Shown here: positions 6,822 through 7,767 of the stretch, one piece after another
How the letters are laid out: each line of letters begins with the position of its first letter
Numbering within the stretch: the first letter of the stretch is position 1
DNA from: Acidimicrobiaceae bacterium
GTDB lineage: Bacteria > Actinomycetota > Acidimicrobiia > Acidimicrobiales > Salinilacustritrichaceae
Assembly: GCA_003476595.1 (NCBI GenBank)
Contig: DMTU01000194.1
Location: forward strand, 356-8,122
Reading direction: 5' to 3'
DNA: 7,767 bases
Position numbers and translations under genes: made by a program
The notes under the pieces: generated by a model
The model's input: the letters and a program-made list of their open reading frames with translations, nothing else
Databases searched by the model: none
What the model was told of the DNA's origin: nothing

Positions 6822-6829
6822 GACCGGTC
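6822..6829. repeat. Perfect 8-bp palindrome GACCGGTC in the divergent region
   Basis: GACCGGTC is fully self-complementary and, read with the next base on the plus strand, ends in GGTCA like the right arm of the dyad at 6681-6694. It lies about 95 bp before the oxidoreductase start. Short GC-rich palindromes are common in such DNA, so a regulatory role is weakly supported. Confidence 0.25.
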
Positions 6830-6924
6830 AGACCGTGGGCGCCCCCACACGCTGCGTGCCGCGGGCGCCCTCGATCGGCGTCGGCGCAGGTGCGCCCACC
6901 GCCGGCACGGGCCAGGCTGGGGCC

Positions 6925-7767
6925 ATGAGCGACCCCATGAGCGACGCAGTGGACGTGGTGGTGATCGGCGCCGGCCCCAACGGGTTGGCCGCCGCGATCG
7001 AGGTCGCCCGGGCCGGTTGCTCGGTGACCGTGCTCGAGGGCCACGACACGCCCGGGGGTGGTGCCCGCACCGCAGAGCTGACCGGCCCCGGCTTCCACCA
7101 CGACGTGTGCTCCGCCATCCACCCCCTCGCCGCCGGGTCGCCGTTCTTCCGCAGCGTGCCCCTCGCGGAGCACGGCTGCGAGCTGGTCCACCCCGACATC
7201 CCCGTCGTGCACCCGCTCGACGGCGGTCGGGCCGGGGTGTTCCACCGGTCGATCGCCGAGACGGTCGCGGCCGCCGGGGTCGACGGTGCCGCGTGGGAGG
7301 CCCTGTTCGGGCCGCTGGTCGAGCACTGGGACGACGTCGAGGCGCACCTGCTCGGCCCGGTCGTGCGCCCGCCCCGCCACCCCATCTCGATGGCTCGCTT
7401 CGGCCTGCAGGCGATCCGGCGGGCCGAGTCGGTCTCGGCCGGCTTCCGCACCGACGAGACCCGGGCGCTGTTCGCCGGCGTGGCCGCGCACGCGTTCCTC
7501 CCCCTGGACCGGGTGCTCACCGCGTCGTTCGGCCTCATGCTCGGCGGCCTCGCCCACGCCCGCGGGTGGCCGATGGTGCGGGGCGGCAGCCAGAAGCTCA
7601 CCGATGCGCTGGTCTCCTACCTCGACGACCTCGGGGGCACCGTCGTCACCGGCCGCCGCGTGTCCTCGCTCGACGAGCTGCCACCGCACCGCGCCGTGAT
7701 CGCCGACATCAGCCCCCGCCAGCTGGTGCCGATGGCCGGCGACCGGCTGGACGCGCGCGGCCGGCGC
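6925..7767 (+). CDS. FAD-dependent oxidoreductase, phytoene-dehydrogenase-like family, 3' end missing
   Basis: The first 281 codons are present and the frame is still open at the window edge; relatives are about 450-530 residues long. The N-terminus has the dinucleotide-binding beta-alpha-beta fold VVVIGAGPNGLAAAIEVARA (11-30), with Glu38 in VTVLEGHDTPGGGART (34-49) as the expected ribose-binding acid and GG..RT as the second FAD motif. The segment HHDVCSAIHPLAAGSPFF (58-75) and the later GWPMVRGGSQKL are typical of the COG1233 group, which includes carotenoid desaturases and many uncharacterised relatives. The substrate is unknown. ATG at 6925-6927 is chosen as the start; Met5 at 6937-6939 is possible. 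Only a weak purine stretch (AGGCTGGGG) precedes it and no promoter is obvious. It is transcribed away from the transporter operon across a shared 379-bp region. With no carotenoid genes in view, calling it a phytoene desaturase would be over-reading. Confidence 0.9.
   Translation, partial: MSDPMSDAVDVVVIGAGPNGLAAAIEVARAGCSVTVLEGHDTPGGGARTAELTGPGFHHDVCSAIHPLAAGSPFFRSVPLAEHGCELVHPDIPVVHPLDGGRAGVFHRSIAETVAAAGVDGAAWEALFGPLVEHWDDVEAHLLGPVVRPPRHPISMARFGLQAIRRAESVSAGFRTDETRALFAGVAAHAFLPLDRVLTASFGLMLGGLAHARGWPMVRGGSQKLTDALVSYLDDLGGTVVTGRRVSSLDELPPHRAVIADISPRQLVPMAGDRLDARGRR

Larger units (their letters stand above)
6546..6924. other. Divergent intergenic region between transporter operon and oxidoreductase gene
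   Basis: This is the only stretch above 300 bp without a gene. It holds a minus-strand promoter for the transporter operon, the leader and ribosome site of the lipoprotein gene, several short dyads listed separately, and the unmarked start region of the plus-strand oxidoreductase. The part at 6600-6720 is visibly richer in A and T than its surroundings, as expected of regulatory DNA. The part at 6780-6924 is GC-rich and shows no convincing plus-strand promoter. Open frames crossing it on both strands continue into or out of real genes as shadows and have the arginine/proline-rich look of antisense reading. No small gene, tRNA or riboswitch-like element was recognised. Confidence 0.8.

Noticed and set aside
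6725..6848. Short stems at 6725-6738 and 6835-6848 as transcription terminators
   Set aside because: Stems of only 5 bp without a T-run, and no gene ends here on either strand.
6658..7689. A 343-codon minus-strand open frame opposite the oxidoreductase
   Set aside because: The plus strand encodes a clear FAD-binding protein here; the minus-strand frame is its antisense shadow.

Overview
The window reads as chromosomal DNA from a high-GC actinobacterium. The coding regions are strongly GC-biased, GTG and TTG starts are used, the one credible promoter has a TTGACA / TANNNT form, and the acidic lipoprotein linker (GDDDDGAAG followed by a Glu/Ser/Thr-rich stretch) is typical of this group. Acidimicrobiia is a reasonable guess, but it is inference from style and nothing in the window fixes the taxon. 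There are no tRNA or rRNA genes, insertion sequences, CRISPR arrays, phage genes or obvious signs of recent transfer.

Layout. About 85% of the window is a compact minus-strand block, read from right to left. It starts with a substrate-binding lipoprotein (4788-6545), followed by two membrane permeases (3805-4746 and 2892-3812), two ATPases (1776-2891 and 736-1776) and a TetR-family regulator (93-707). The first codons of a probable cyclophilin-type peptidyl-prolyl isomerase (1-73) lie at the left edge. Junctions between the transporter genes are very tight: a 41-nt gap, then an 8-bp overlap, then directly abutting genes, then a TGATG overlap. The regulator follows after 28 nt. This is a complete five-part A-B-C-D-F transporter of the oligopeptide/dipeptide/nickel type (PepT family), probably transcribed as one operon that also carries its candidate regulator.

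On the right, a 379-bp divergent intergenic region (6546-6924) separates the operon from a plus-strand FAD-dependent oxidoreductase of the phytoene-dehydrogenase-like family (6925 to the window end, incomplete). The region holds a good promoter for the operon (TTGACA, 18 bp, TAGCGT on the minus strand). Around it are short dyad elements, the best being TGACC-GACG-GGTCA, that could be operators for the TetR protein.

How the genes work together. The lipoprotein would capture a peptide-like or other small solute outside the membrane. The two permeases form the channel and the two ATPases power import. The TetR protein, last in the transcript, probably senses the solute or a related ligand and could act back on the divergent promoter region. 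I see no previously undescribed system. The most useful leads are the candidate operators, the paired cysteines of the binding protein, the cysteine quartets in both ATPases and the divergently placed oxidoreductase.
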